Part shown: positions 47,460 through 60,287 of the stretch, in pieces
How the letters are laid out: every line of letters begins with the position of its first letter
Numbering within the stretch: position 1 is the first letter of the stretch
Assembly: GCF_000151315.2 (NCBI RefSeq)
Contig: NW_011887297.1
Location: 282,469-346,468 of the forward strand
DNA: 64,000 nucleotides
Origin: Capsaspora owczarzaki ATCC 30864
Lineage: Eukaryota; Opisthokonta; Filasterea
Direction of reading: 5' to 3'
Position numbers and translations under genes: made by a program
The notes under the pieces: model-generated
Database searches by the model: none
What the model saw: only the letters and a program-made list of their open reading frames with translations
Told to the model about the DNA's origin: nothing

Positions 47460-48989
47460 ATGAAGATGCTCCGCTGTTGTGCGGTCGTGATTGTGGCCGC
47501 CATCGCGGTTTCAATGGTTGCCGCTGCGCCTGCGCCGGCCGCGCGGGGTCCCGTCGACCCATTCCATGTGCACTTTGCATACGGCTACGACACTGCCCGC
47601 GCAATGCAGCTGTCGTGGCAGACGCAGCAGGACACTGTCGCGTCGCTCGCGCTGTTTGGCCTGCAGCCCGGGTCGCGGTACTACAGCGCCATTGGCAGCT
47701 CGTTCACCTACAATGCGACTGCCGCTGGCTACTTCCACGCAGTGTCGCTGTACGGCCTGACGCCAGACACGACCTACTACGTCGTTGTCGGCGACAACAA
47801 CACCAACACTTACTCGGCCGAGTTCAGCTTCCACACGCTCCCCGCCGCGCTCTCCGCGTCCAAGCCGGACATTAAGATTGCCATCTACGGCGACCTCGGC
47901 GTGGACAATGCCGAATACGTCGTGCCAGACCTGATCAACCTCGCGCAGCAGGACAAGGTTGACTTCTTCATGCATGTCGGGTACGCAGCATTTCATTGGC
48001 TGAGACAAAAAGAAACAAACAAATTTGACAATCAACAAACAAAGCAATTTTTGTCATGTGAATGAAAAACAAACAAAACAAAAACAACAAAATTTTGCTC
48101 ATTTTTGTTTCGATTTTTGCTCATCATCAACATTGTCTTTTGTTTGTTTTGTTTTGTTTTCAACAGAGATTTGTCGTACGCAGACAACTATGCCGACGCG
48201 CAGTACGAGCCAATCTGGGAGCAGTTCATGACCCAGATGGACCCCATCTACCTCGTCAAGCCGTACATGGTCAACCCGGGCAACCACGAGTCCGACGGTG
48301 GCTGGGACAACGTCCAGCATCCGTTCAGCCCGTACAATGCGCGCTTCCAGATGCCGTATGCCGACTCCAAGTCGACCTCCAACATGTGGTACTCGTACAA
48401 CGTCGCCGGCCTGCTGCACGTGGTTGCAATGGACACTGAGACCGACTTCCCGCTCGCTCCGGAGGGCTCGTCTCTGTTTGGCGGCGCCCAGTTTGCGTGG
48501 CTCGACGCCGATCTCGCTGCGGCCAAGGCTGCCGGCTACAAGTTTATCATTGTCACCGGCCACCGCCCCATCTACTCGTCCCAGAGCGGCATGTCGGCGA
48601 ACAATGTCCCGATTTCGGACTGCCTCAACCTCCAGGCGCTGCTCGAGCCCCTTCTGCGCAAGTACGGCGTTGACATGATGATTGTCGGTCACGTTCACTC
48701 GGCCGAGGTCACCTACCCCGTGTTCAACAACACTGTCGTGTCCACCAGCTACGTCAACCCCGGCGCCACTGTCCATGTCGTCACTGGCAGCGCCGGCTGC
48801 CCCGAAGGCATTGAGTCTGTCTGGATTCCTGCCACCTGGTCTGCCGATCGCTACCCCGACCCTGCCACCGCAGCCGACCCCGGCTTTGGCTATTCCCTGC
48901 TCACGGTCAATGCCACCACGCTCCACTACGAGTTCTTCCGTTCGGACACGTCGCTTGAGCACGAGCTGTACCTTGTCAAGACGCAGTAA
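47460..48989 (+). CDS. Secreted/lysosomal purple acid phosphatase (metallophosphoesterase)
   Basis: Exons 47460-47980 and 48167-48989 give 447 residues. A signal peptide is clear: MKMLRCCAVVIVAAIAVSMV followed by AAAPAPAARG. An N-terminal fibronectin-III-like domain (FHVHFAYGYDTARAMQLSWQ) precedes the dimetal phosphatase. All five metal-binding blocks are present: IYGDLGVDN, HVGDLSYADNY (the Tyr gives purple enzymes their colour), NPGNHESDG, VTGHRPIY and VGHVHSAEV. The family hydrolyses phosphate esters at acid pH in lysosomes, vacuoles or outside the cell. The length and Fn3-like domain match plant high-molecular-mass and animal ACP7-type PAPs. The intron splits the GG|A codon just before the conserved GDLSYAD block. 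Several N-x-T/S sites suggest glycosylation. No C-terminal retention or GPI signal is visible. Confidence 0.95.
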
Positions 48990-50043
48990 CAGCATGTTTT
49001 GTTTTTTCGGTGGTTTGCTTTTTTTTGTTTGTTTGCTTTCGTTTTTGTTTTTTGCCATTGTTTGATTTCGTGCCTTGTGCTTCCTCCCCCCTCCACTGTC
49101 TGACTGTCTGTGGCGGGGTGCAAATGTTCTCGTGTGCCAAGCAAGCAAAGTACAACTTTTTTTACATCCACGCAGTTTATCGTCTCGAGCCTTCCTTTTC
49201 CGACAGTCGTTCCACGCAATTCGATCAAAAGCTGTTGAAATTTGTTGCTTTTGAGTCGTTGCATGTTTTTCGGAGATGTGTCTGAGTTTAGAGGAAGGAA
49301 CTAAACTGAGAGGAGATTCAGTCGTTTCGTTTTCAATTGTAAGTTCAAAAGCTCAAAAAAAAAAAAAAAAAAAACAAAAAAAAAAAAAAAAAGCTTTGTG
49401 TTTGTTTGACTTTGAGACGCGCGCTTTTTTGTTTGAGTTTTCCGCTTCGATGCATCGCCGCACTGCACTGTTCCTTCGCCCCTTTTGGTCCAGCTAGTCT
49501 TGACTGGTCCTTTCACGAGTTTGTGGTCGGCCTCGCTGCTGCAGCAACATCATCCAGCTCAGCCAAAACCAGACCAAAGCAAAAGCGTCACCACTTTTTT
49601 TTTTTTTTTTTTTTTTGCTTTTTTCTCTCTTGGCTTTGTACTGCAAGGCTTTGATGATCCAAACCCACCTCACAACGAGCACAAACAACACTGGCGCCAA
49701 CTGTGTCTTTTCGACCATCCGCGTTCACCCCCACTCGAAGGGCGTGCTCTTGCTCGACTTAGCGGCAGCCTCGTTTTTCTCTCTCTCGCCTCTCTCTCGC
49801 CCCCCCCCCTCTGCCTCTGCCTCGCTGTCCGACCGAGCTCTCAAAGCCCTGCATTGCCACTTGTTGCTCATGAGGACGCGATGCGCTTGTCCAAAACCGG
49901 CTGTCTCACTTTGGTCCCCTTTTTGCTTAGGCATTCTCATTGGCCTGCCTGCCAGTCATTCTTGCAAGCCCTCGCTCGGTGTCTCAACGTCTGCCAAGTT
50001 AGCCAAGAAAGCTCACACACACGCATATTAGCACTCTGCTGAA
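48990..50043. other. Spacer between purple acid phosphatase and UBE2H (same strand)
   Basis: This 1.05-kb spacer carries the phosphatase 3' UTR and the UBE2H promoter/leader. It contains A-tracts (about 49355-49392), a T-tract (about 49594-49617), TCTGAG (49281-49286) and ACTGAGAG near 49315, and CT-rich sequence (49775-49830). No conserved coding sequence or RNA gene was recognised. Confidence 0.55.
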
Positions 50044-51137
50044 ATGTCCTCGCCCAAGCGCCGTCTCGAGACGGACGTCATGAAACTGTAAAAACGCCTC
50101 AAAAAAACATGCTGCATAACAAACAGCGAAACTTTGGCCCTTTTTTTTTTTGTTTCTCACGCACACACACACTCCCTATTTCTACAGCATGATGACCGAC
50201 TACAATGTCAACCTTGTCAACGACAGCATGCACGAGTTTGTCGTCAAGTTCCACGGGCCAAAGAACAGTACGCCCATGGCCATTATTGAATTTTTCGTTG
50301 CATGTTTCGTCGCTTTGGAGTTTTTTTGGCAGTTTCTGACAAGCTTCGACCTGATTTTTTTTGTTGGCTCGACATCTCTTTCATCCACAACCACAACCAG
50401 GTCCTTACGAAAACGGCGTATGGAAGGTCCGCGTCGAAATCCCGAGCGCGTATCCGTACAAGTCGCCCTCGATTGGCTTTTTGAACAAGATTTTCCATCC
50501 CAACATTGACGAGACGTATGTGGCACCTTGACTGATGCATCTTTGCTGATTTCTTTTGTGTTGGAGTGACCCTGGGTGACTCTTGTACTCACTTTTGTCT
50601 GTTGGCGTTTCTCTCTCTCTCTTTCTTGCTCTGCAACAGTTCTGGATCGGTCTGTCTCGATGTGATTAATCAAACATGGAGCCCAATGTTTGGTACGTCG
50701 TCCGTTCAAGTCCGTTCAAGTTTTCCATTGTGGTTGATGAGCGCTGGTCTCACTCTTTGCTCGTCTGTACAGATTTGTTGAATGTGTTTGAGTCGTTCCT
50801 GCCTCAGCTCTTGCACTACCCAAATCCCACGGATCCTCTGAACGGCGAAGCTGCCGCTCTGTTAATGCGCGAGCCTGAGCAGTTCCGCACAAAAGTCAAG
50901 GGTATGGCTTTTTTTTTCCCCCTCTCTTTCTTGACTTTCCGTTGTGTTTTGCCTCGTCCTCATCTTCATCCTGTCAAACTCTGCCCACCTGTTGCCTTTC
51001 TAGATTACATTCAGCGGTATGCTACCGAGACTGCGCTGAAGGAAGCAGAAGAGAGCGAAGCTGACAAGCCAGACTCGGATTTGAGTTCGCTTGATTCCTT
51101 CTCGGACGACGACGCGACTGCCGACATGGAATTATGA
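50044..51137 (+). CDS. UBE2H: Ubiquitin-conjugating enzyme E2 H
   Basis: Six exons (50044-50087, 50188-50267, 50401-50515, 50640-50692, 50773-50901, 51004-51137) give 184 residues; human UBE2H has 183. The UBC fold is complete: [47 protein letters not shown], the HPN motif in KIFHPNIDE, and the catalytic Cys in [13 protein letters not shown]. The C-terminal helix [16 protein letters not shown] and the acidic tail ending ATADMEL match the UBE2H tail, which helps direct it to histones and to the CTLH/GID E3 ligase. All five introns are 75-135 bp, GT-AG. VPS52 starts 254 bp downstream on the same strand. Confidence 0.96.
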
Positions 51138-51391
51138 TAGCGCAGATGCCTTAGCGTTGTTCGCCCCTCCCCCCTCTCACACTGTGCTCACGATCAGGCA
51201 TTGTCTTCTCTCTCCCTTGGGGGTGTGCTTTTTTGATTGCTTCGTCGATTGTGTGATGTACTTTTTTTTTCCCCTTGTTCCCTTGCCAAATTTTATTGCA
51301 TGTCAAACTCCGCTGCGTCCATCCAATAGTTTATGACAATGATCATTGAAAGGCCCATTCTCGTCACTCCATCTTTTCCTTTTCCCCCCAA

Positions 51392-54157
51392 ATGGCCACT
51401 GTTTTCAAAAAGCTCACTGCAGTGGCGCAGGGTCAGCCATTCAGAGACGCTTCTCACTCTGCTGCAGCTGCACCCGCCGCAGCACCAGCCGCAGCCCCAG
51501 CGCCGACAGCCGCCGCTCCAGCAGCAGCAGCAGCAGCCCTCGCGCCCCAACCCGCAGCAGCAGCCCAGCCGAGCGCCGTCTCGCCAGTGCCCAACGTCTT
51601 TCTGCAGAATCTCAAGCTCGGCAGCGGCATTTCCGACGACGACGATGCCACTGGCGCTGCGGCCGCCGCCGAGACTGACGTACGTGCCTTCCTCTGTGCT
51701 TCGGATCTGACTTGGTTGCATCGTGTGTGCGTTGGCCGGATGAAGGGGGGTCGGTCATACACACAAGTGAAAAGAAAGCCTGTTTTTTTTTTTTTTTTTT
51801 TTTTTTTTTCCGATCTTTTTTGTGTCATTTTTCCATTGCATTTTCACTTGGTCGAGCGTTTCCTTCCGTTGACAGGCGATTCTGGAAGGGCTTCGACTGG
51901 ACAATCTCGACATTACGACAGTCGACATGAGCTTTGATGAAGTCGGAGGTAAGGGGTGCACCAAGTCTGCTGCACCAAATCTGCTGCACCAATTGTTTCG
52001 CTCATCTCGTACATGCGCGTTCTCGTTGTACTCGCAGCTCACATCCAAGCCAACTTGGAGCACGAAGTTGTCAAGACGGCCCTCGAGCAGGTATGGGTTT
52101 GACTCTGCCTTCGCGTTCCGCGACCAAACCTCCTGCACACACGAATGCTGCTGCACTTTTTTTTTTTTTGTCCAGGGCCTGCGTCACTATGCGCGACAAA
52201 TCCAAAACGAACTGAACGAAGTAGAGCAGGCCTCTGTGGAAGATTGTACGTCTTTTGCGAGGGACTTGCGCGCCAGAGAAAGGGAAGAAGAAGAAAAAGA
52301 AGAAGCAGAAGAAGACCGCCATCATTCACTTCCTCTCCGTTTGTCTTCACGCACGTTTAACAGACATTAGCCAGAGTGAAAACATTGCCATGCTTCACAC
52401 GCAAATTCACGCATGCGACAGCATCCTCGAGAACATGGAAAAGCTGCTGGGTGCTTTCCAGTCAGACCTGGGCAGCATTTCGTCTGAAATCCAAACTCTG
52501 CAAGATCAGTCGTTGACCATGAACATCAAGTTGAAGAATCGCAAGGACGTCAAGGATCACCTTCACGCCTTTGTGACAGAGTCTGTCATTTCACAGGAGC
52601 TCATCGAGTATGTGCTCGGTTGTTTGCGATTCTTGCTGTTGTTGTTGCTGGTTGTCGTTTTTGTCGTTTTGTCGCGGCTCACCTTCCCCGTTCCCCGTTC
52701 CCCGTTCCACATTCCTTTGCACCCCCGACTTGAAGAAATATCTGCGAGCGCGAGGTGAACGAAGCCTATATCGGCTACGTCGCCGAGCTGGACCGCAAGC
52801 TCAATTTTTACGCAAAGCAGCAAAAGCAAATGCAGGTGCTGGCGCTCATCGAAACCGCTCCCGTTCTCGAGCGTCTCCGAATCAAAGCCACCACCAAGAT
52901 TCGCGAGTTCTTGATGTCCAGGCTGGCCGGTTTGCGAAAGCCCATGGCCAACTACCAAGTAAGATCCGATTTTTGTGGTGCGAGAGTTGCTGCGTCTCTT
53001 TGTGTTCTCACTCTGCTTCCTCCTCAAACCAGATGATCCAACAGGGCATCGTCAAGTTCAAGTACTTTAACCAGTTCTTGATGAAGCACCACAGGGCGAC
53101 TGCCGCCGAAGTGCGCAACGAGTACATTGACACGATGGGAAAAATCTACTACTCGCTGTTCAAGCAGTATCTGACAACCCTGCTCAAACTCCAGTACGAG
53201 GAGCTGGCAGACAAGGACGACTTGATTGGTTTGGAGGACTCGGCAAAAAAGAGCTTCTTCTCGAGCAAGCTGAACCTGAAGAACAAGTCCAACGTGTTTG
53301 TTCTCGGCGAGCGCAGCAACGTGCTAAAAGAAATCGAGGCGCCAGTCATTGCCATCGCTGCTGCCAAGCACCAGAGCCAGCAATACTCGTACGAGGCTGT
53401 TTTCCGCTCCTTCCACTTTTCGCTCGTCGACAATGCCCAGTCCGAGTACGTCTTCATGTCCGAGTTCTTTGATGTCATTGGCATTGATGCGAACGACATT
53501 TTCAACGGCGTTTTCGGCAAGCCTGCGCTCGTGTTTTCGGTAAGCGTTGGGGGTGGTTAGTGGTGGTCGTTTGCATGAACGTTTGCTCATTGATTCGATT
53601 TTTCATTTGGGTTCTTCTGTCATGCTAGAAACACCTCGAGACCTATCTCCCCAACTGCTTCGATGCCATTGGCCTGTTCCTGTGCGTGTCGATCAACACA
53701 CACTTCCAGCTTCTCATGGCTCGGAAGGGCATTCCTTGCTTTGATCAGTACTTTGAGCGGATTCAGCAGGCATTGATGTCCCGCTTCAAACACATTCTCG
53801 AGGCACACATTGACAGCTTGGTGCAAGCGAACGCCCGGCGCCTGACGACGGTGGACATTCACCCTCATTATGTATGTTTGCTGTTTGTTTTTCGTTGGGT
53901 TTTGTGGCTTTGTTCCTAGCTCACTCTCCGCTGTCATTTTTTTTCGCAGATCACTCGTCGTTATGCAGAATTTGCTTCCGCTATCGTTGTGTTGAACGAA
54001 GAGTACCGAGACGATCAAGTCGCCACGTATTTGGCTCGCATGCGCACTGCCATGACGACTTTGATTACGACCATGGCCTCTGGTTTCAAGACCCACAAGG
54101 AGCAGCTTGTCTTTTTGATTAACAATTACGACATGATTCTTGGGTTGCTGAGCGTAC

Positions 54158-54189
<32 letters not shown>

Positions 54190-54798
54190 GAATGCCAACT
54201 TGCGACGGGCTCACTCTGATGCTTCCTTTCTGGTCATTCCTCAGGAGCGCATCAATAACTCGAGCGACGCCGAGTTCTTCCAGTCGCTGCTTCAAAAGCA
54301 CACGCAAGAGTTTGTGGAAGAGACGTTGTCGCCATCGTTCGGCATGATGGTTGCCTTTGTCAAAGAGTTTGAGCCACAGCTCGAAGATCCGGCCAAGGCC
54401 GCCACTATTCAAGTGGACAATGGTATGTTGCATTGGATTTGGCCTCCTAGTTTCGCTCCGAGTGATTTCTCATTTTCTCTCTTTTGATTTTTTTGCCCGT
54501 CTTGTTGCTTTTGTTTGCCATTCTCCTCGCAGCTCGAGTGGAACGAATCGTGCGCTCGTTCGGAGGCGAATGGAAGCGTGCCATTGACACCATCAACGGC
54601 GATGTGCTCAAGACCTTTTCCAACTTCAAGAACGGCACTGCCATTCTGCAGGCTGTTCTCACACAGCTCATTCTGTACTACCAGCGCTTCCAGAATGCGA
54701 TGGGCAAAGCGCCGTTCAAAAATCTGCCGATTCGCAATGAATTGATCAACATCCACAACGTCCTGGTCGAGGTCAAGCGACACAAGGCGACCTTTTAA
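51392..54798 (+). CDS. VPS52: VPS52, subunit of the GARP/EARP endosome-to-Golgi tethering complex
   Basis: Eleven exons (51392-51679, 51876-51948, 52038-52090, 52176-52245, 52364-52607, 52736-52958, 53033-53539, 53629-53871, 53950-54153, 54245-54422, 54533-54798) give 782 residues (human 723). After an Ala/Pro/Gln-rich leader come the conserved VPS52 coiled coil (SQSENIAMLHTQIHACDSIL; LGAFQSDLGSISSEIQTLQD; REVNEAYIGYVAELDRKL; ATTKIREFLMSRLAGLRKPM) and the CATCHR helical rods (QYEELADKDDLIGLEDSAKK; YEAVFRSFHFSLVDNAQSEY; KEQLVFLINNYDMILGLL; ELINIHNVLVEVKRHKATF at the end). VPS52 with VPS51, 53 and 54 tethers endosome-derived vesicles at the trans-Golgi. Exon 6 uses a weakish acceptor (CTTGAAG) but restores the conserved ICEREVNEA. 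Long T-runs occur in introns 1 and 9. Confidence 0.95.
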
Positions 54799-55079
54799 AG
54801 AATGCCTGTGTAAATCACCCCCCCCCCCCCACAGCCAAACTCCAATTGTCGGCACAACCTCGATGATCGGCGGACATGGTTTTTGACATTAACGGTTTTA
54901 TTTTGTTGTTTGTTTCATCAAGACATTCTGGTTTTCGTCCATTCTTTTGTGGATTCTTAATTTTTTTGTTTTGTCAATTTTTGCTGTGCAAGGAGTAAAT
55001 TATCTGAGGCTTGAGCTGGGCTGACCCGTGGACCCAAATGCGACAAAGTACCTTTTTGTTGTTTTCGGTTTTTGTACTT

Positions 55080-56413
55080 TTAGGCATGCGCACGAGCTGC
55101 TGGAGGAGCGACTCGGTGGTGGTGGCGATGCGGGTGGCCGCTGTGCTTGTTGCTTTCGTGAATGAGGCTGTCCTTGATGTGCGAGAGTTCCTTCTGGAAA
55201 TCTTGGCTGTGGGTGCGAAGATACTTTTCGGCGTCATCCTTGGAGCCGGAGACGGCCGCGCAGTAGCGCGCCAGCGCGTCCGGGGCCATGTTGGGCAGGG
55301 CGAGCGACTCGGCAATGAACGCGTCGAGGGCTGAAAAGTAAATGTGAGGATGCACCTTGGCATGGGACACGTGCCGCGACTGCTCCCAGAACTGTTCGTT
55401 GCACTTGAGGCCGCGCGCGCGCCATTTGGCAACGACGGCCTCAATAATCCGGTGGTCGGCGATATCGTCATTGCGGCAATAGTACCAGAGGGATGGGGCT
55501 TGGATGGTGGTGTTGTGGAAGGACTCTGAAGCGTGCTTGAGGGCCGAATCGACCGTCTTGAAGTTGTTGAGGATAAAGTTGACGGTGAGCGAGGCGATGG
55601 CGCGTTGCATTGGCGCCTTCGGGAAGAGTGCATTCGGAATGCCGTATCGAACGCCGCTTTCATCTACAACGCTGTCCATGACGGTGCCGCGCACTTGGTC
55701 TCGGACCTACAATCAAAAAGCGGGTTGAAAATAATGTAAATGCGGTGAGTGTTGCGGCAACACCCAGGATTGTCCCAATAACACAGCCCTAACTGCCAAC
55801 ACTTCACTTACGCCATGGAAGTGCTTTGTGTGCGGCGACTGGAGCAAGGACAGCACCTGGCCGTACAGGTATCCACCGGTGGAAAAGCAGTGGAAGACGG
55901 CCGGGTTTTTGGTCACATTGAGGTGTTCGAGCAGCTTTGTGAGCTGTGCTCGACCATAGTCTGGCTGAAGCACATCTCGTGGTGTCGGCATGTAGCTGAT
56001 GGCGTCCATACCCTGCAGGATGAAGCCGATGGATGTGTGAGATTCAAAACCGCAGCCCTGCTTGGGTGATTCTGACATGCTTTTCGTTTCCTGCAACTCA
56101 CCTTGGCGTTGTAAAATTCGATGGTCTTGTGAACGTGGCGCGTCTTGGCGCCCATCCATCCAAAGACGACCGCGACGGGTGCGGGACGGAGCGGCGACTT
56201 TGCGTCATGAGTGGTGGCAGCGTCGGTGTTTGCAACTGTGGCCTTGGACAGTGCGAATCCGCGTGGGAGTTGAATCCCCGCGTGCGACGCCGCTCCCGCT
56301 GCGGACGGAGCAGAAGCAGCAGCAGCAGCAGCAGTGCTGGATCGCGATCCATGGCTTGTCGTGCGTGCCTCGGCGGCTGTGGACGACGTCGTGTACAAGG
56401 CTGCTCTTTGCAT
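55080..56413 (-). CDS. TMEM53: TMEM53/DUF829 alpha/beta-hydrolase-like protein
   Basis: Exons 56413-56102, 56012-55812 and 55706-55080 give 379 residues. The N-terminal 70 residues are Ser/Ala/Thr-rich and may be a targeting segment (MQRAALYTTSSTAAEARTTS). The DUF829 core follows: VAVVFGWMGAKTRHVHKTIE, the nucleophile-elbow-like HCFSTGG (TMEM53 has HVFSNGG), GTVMDSVVDESG (IFDSAPG in animals), LWYYCRNDDIADHRIIEAVV and SRHVSHAKVHPHIYFSALDA. These cover the Ser, Asp and His positions of an alpha/beta hydrolase. Animal TMEM53 sits in the nuclear envelope and dampens SMAD signalling; a catalytic activity is unproven. The C-terminus extends past the domain by about 60 charged residues ending in a His-rich stretch (HSGHPHRHHHR). 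Upstream in-frame codons could extend the start, but no similarity supports it. Confidence 0.82.
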
Positions 56414-57590
56414 GAGACTGTTGTTTGTGAAACCACAAAAGTGAGTGTGACTGTGGCATGAGGCACTTTTCCGAGCAAGTTCGAATGGCGAGATTGACTC
56501 ATTGTTGGAAGTTGAGTACACGCTTTTCACCCCTCCAAAAACCCAACACGGGGTTGAAGTGAACGAGATGACGCGAGATGGAGCGATTTGAGTGAAACAA
56601 AGCAAGACACAAGAGCACAAAAAAATAAATAAAAAATAAACAAAAAATCATTGAAAAAATAATGAAAAAAAGATAGGAAAAAAATTTGTTGGGGCAACGA
56701 AACGAGTAACGAAAATGAAGTGCGGAAAGCGAAACAAAAAACAAGACAAAAACAAGAGGTGAAAAGAACGCTGAACGAGAAGAAGAGTGGCTGAGCGCGG
56801 GGGGAAGAGAGAGGGAGGGAGAGAGGGAGAGAGAGAGGGATAGCTGTAACAATGGGGGCGACACGGCTCAGTCAGCTGGCTCCTTAAAACAGTCATGCGG
56901 CTGATTTGCGGCAAAAATAACAAAAGATGGAAGCGCACTGTCACATTCAGCCTCGGTGAATGCTGGGAGGTGGGGGTGGGTTGGTCATTCAACAGTAGGT
57001 CGGCAGATGCTGAGAATGGAGAAAGGGAAAAAAGAGAGGAAAGGTGGGAGAAGGGAAAGAGTTGAGGGGCGCGCACCGGAATCCGACAGCAGTCACAGGG
57101 CCGCGACCGTCTAGCAATGCAGAACTGAAGCGCATTATTGTGGAGTGAAAAAAAAGTAGGAGTGAAGAGAAAATAATAGCGCAATAAAATGAAGTACCAG
57201 AAGAAGCAAAAGAATGGAAGACGGATGGTCAGCGAAAAGACTCTGAATTGTGGTAAGGTTATCATTTTCATTTGGTTCAACAAGACACATAACAACCAGC
57301 GACGGAAGAAAAAAAAAGAAATCAAACATAGAGGAAGAAATTCACACAGACACTCAATCGGACAGCTCCGAGCAGAGCAGACAGAGAGATGAAAAAAAGG
57401 AAAAAAAGAAGAAGAAAAAAAAACAAGGAAAGGCCTCCGGATCCCTGTTGAGCACAGCCGTCATGTCAACATGGAAGCGACACACACACACTGCTCGAAA
57501 AAAACAAAACGAGAGACCGGGCCGCCTCAACAAGAAGAGCAAAACAACAAGATAAAAAGCAATGACCAGCACTTGTCTGCACGACAACTT
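56414..57590. other. Spacer between TMEM53 and CAPZA (both minus strand)
   Basis: This 1.18-kb spacer contains the CAPZA 3' UTR and the TMEM53 promoter. It is A- and GA-rich on the plus strand (56600-56850, 57300-57425). No conserved coding sequence, RNA gene or mobile element was recognised; long minus-strand frames here are Phe/Leu/Ser translations of the purine-rich strand. Confidence 0.55.
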
Positions 57591-58974
57591 TTACTTGTGC
57601 AGCTCAGCGCCGACCTTATAGCTGAACATCTTGCCCCACTCAATCTTGCTGCGAGTGACGGGAAGCACACGACGGAGCGCCTTGAAAGTGGTGTCGGACA
57701 TGACAGAGTAGTTTTCAGAAATGGCAGTCTGGTACTCGTTCTCGGCCTTCTCGATGACGGCGATAATTGCTGAGGCAGCCGACTCGGGGTTCTAGAAAGG
57801 GAAGGGAGCGCGAGAGAGGGGAGGAGAGCAGAGCAGAGAGGATGAGCGACAATCGTGAAAAAAAAAAAAAGAAGCAGAAAAAACAACAAGCAAAAAAACC
57901 CCAAAACAAACTACTTCTCGCCAACTGCAAAAAACAAACCCCCCTCTTAATGAACTTACGCCAATGGTAATGGGCTCGGAAACATCCTTGTTGGTCTGGA
58001 GTTGGACGTTGCCGTCTTCGTAGTAGTGCACTTGGACCTTGAGGGCGCCGTTCAGGGTGGCCGGACCGCCCGACGAGGCAAACGTGGCAGTCCACTCGGA
58101 ACGCCAGCGGCCGTTCCAGAAGTTGTTGGGGTTGAACTTGTGGTCCTCAATGCAGATGGCAAGGGTGACTTGGCCGCCGCTGGTCGAGGCGAACACGGCA
58201 GAGACGCCGTCGGGGTAGTGGTTCTCGGTGTACTTGCGGATTGCGTTGTCGATGGCGTTGCGGAGGGTCTCGGCAGCATCCTTCTGGCCGGGTTGAGCGT
58301 TGTCGGCCTCACGGCGAAGGTGGTCGAAAGAGAAGGTCTGGCCAGATCGGGGATCGAAGAAGGTGCCTTCTTGGACTTCGTTGTGCTTAGTGATCAGGGT
58401 CTGCAGTGGTGCCGGGGGAGGGGAGGATGTGAAAGACAGGAGGATGGGGAAATAAAAAAAAAGAAAAAAAAGAGCGAAGTTTAGCAAAGTGAGTTTCGAC
58501 AATCAGACATCCGCCAACTTCCCGGCCGCAACGCGATCAGGATGCTCCTGGAACACGGCAATTCACAAGAAAGACACTCCAGGTCTCGTACCTTGTGGGA
58601 AGCGCCGGGAACGTCGACGGGGGTGAACTGGTCCTTGTTGTATTGGCTGAACGCGTTGGCAGCACCGCGCTTAAGGAGATCGTCGTTACTGAGCAGGACA
58701 CGGACGTCTGCAGATGGATATGGATGAAGGTTCAATGGGAGCAGGGAGTGAGAAACTGGACACACATAACTCGAGAAGTCCAACAATTTCAAAAGCGGGT
58801 CTCGCTTTCTCCATCGTCCACAAAGCTCCAGGCCACACCGTGCGCGTGTGAAAGCAAACGAATGCGCTACTCACCGTTGAAGACTTCGTTGAACTCGCCA
58901 GCCGGGGCAGCGAGGATGAATGAGGAGGCAATCTTGACCTTCTCGCTGTCGGGGATTTGCTCTTCGTACGACAT
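57591..58974 (-). CDS. CAPZA: F-actin capping protein alpha subunit
   Basis: Exons 58974-58875, 58707-58592, 58400-57960 and 57791-57591 give 285 residues; animal CAPZA has 286. It starts [20 protein letters not shown] and [12 protein letters not shown], the family N-terminus. Further signatures: [49 protein letters not shown] and [14 protein letters not shown]. The C-terminal amphipathic helix and tentacle ([20 protein letters not shown], ending AELHK) bind the barbed end of actin filaments. The protein works as an obligate dimer with CAPZB, which is not in this window. Four exons in phase, GT-AG introns of 167 bp or more. Confidence 0.96.
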
Positions 58975-60287
58975 GATTGGACCAGGCTAATGCAATCTGC
59001 TCATATTCGAGAGCAATCACACGCACAAGTGCAGATGTAGATGACGAGTGAGTTGACAGTGACGTCCAAAACAAAGCAGAAAAAAAAAAAAGAATAATAA
59101 TAAAATAAAATAAAACAACGGAATAGGAAACCAAATAGAAATGATAGAAAAAAAAAAGAATGAAAAAAAAAAGAGTTCATTTTTGAACGGGATTCAACTC
59201 GTTTCGCGCTCAGATCAACAGAGGGGGGAAAGAGCAGAGTGGCATCACGGTGACCTAAACATACGGACATGTCCCCTCCCCTCACCACTCACACTGAAGC
59301 GACAAAAATCGCCAAAAAACAAACAAAACCAAAAAAAAAAAAAAAAAAGCAAAGGAAAAAAAAAATAAATAAAAAAATAATAAAAAAATTGTGATTTGGA
59401 TTGCAAAAGAGTCACGGCACAACTGACTCCGCGCAACGGGCGGCGGCAGGGGGACCAGAGGGCAGATGGAATGACGACGCCATGCCAAGCAGTCCCGATG
59501 CTGCTGCGTGGAGCCAAGGCCGAGAGCGCGTCCTCAAGCAAAGTTGGAGATCGCGAGATCTGTGAATTTTTTTTTTTCGAGTTTTGATGCATTTTGCTGC
59601 TTGGTTGTTGCATTGTGCGCTCTCTCGCCTGCCACCACCACCACCACACACACACCCGGACAACGTCGCTGCACAAGCCTTGACTCCTCAGCTGCTCGCC
59701 TCCCCCCCGCCATCGAAGAAGCAGGAAAGTGGAAGAATGGAAAACGAAGAATCAAAAATCTCATGAATATCAAAAATAAAATTAAAAAAAAAAAAAAAAA
59801 AAAGGACAAGATTTTTACGCAGAAAAACGGACTGTGCGGGGATTGGATTGAATGAGGGGAAGAAATAGGGAAGAAGGGGGTCGAATCAAGTGAGTACGTG
59901 AAATGCACAAACACAGTAGCAGGAGTGAATCAAAGGAGAGAGAGCGAGGGAGGCAGCGGCACTTTTTTGGTGCAAGAAGCTTCAGCGAGAATTACAGATT
60001 GCGAGACAGGTCGATTTCTAGTCGAGCAACGAGCTGGAATGTAAAGTAGAATCAATGAACAAGTAAGGCTGACAGTTCCCCAGCCTGTGCAAGTCCATCG
60101 AGCAGAGTGGCAAATTGAACGGAGGCAGCAAAATTTCAGTTTTGCAAAAAATTCAGCCGCACCATGAGCAAGCCATTCAACTCGATCATGTTGTCGGTGT
60201 TTTAGCATTTGAGCATGTATGTAAAACGCTTCCATGCATTTGGGATGGGCGCTTTTTGGTCCAGTCTCATTGTCTCAGTCATTCCAC
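58975..60287. promoter_or_regulatory. Divergent spacer between CAPZA (-) and MCTS1 (+)
   Basis: This is 1.31 kb between opposed starts. It is A-rich on the plus strand (A-tracts near 59080, 59150, 59330 and 59785) with AC-rich sequence near 59640. CAGTCTCA (60262-60269) and GTCTCAGTC (60272-60280) lie within 30 bp of the MCTS1 ATG, matching words in other spacers here. A CACCATGAGC at about 60160 was considered as a start and rejected. Confidence 0.5.

Noticed and set aside
59840-59900. GGTCGAATC resembling a tRNA B box
   Set aside because: No A box, acceptor stem or cloverleaf could be built around it; no tRNA gene was found in the window.
60160-60210. ATG in CACCATGAGC as the MCTS1 start
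   Set aside because: It has no good donor that restores the family N-terminus; the 60288 exon matches MFKKF exactly.
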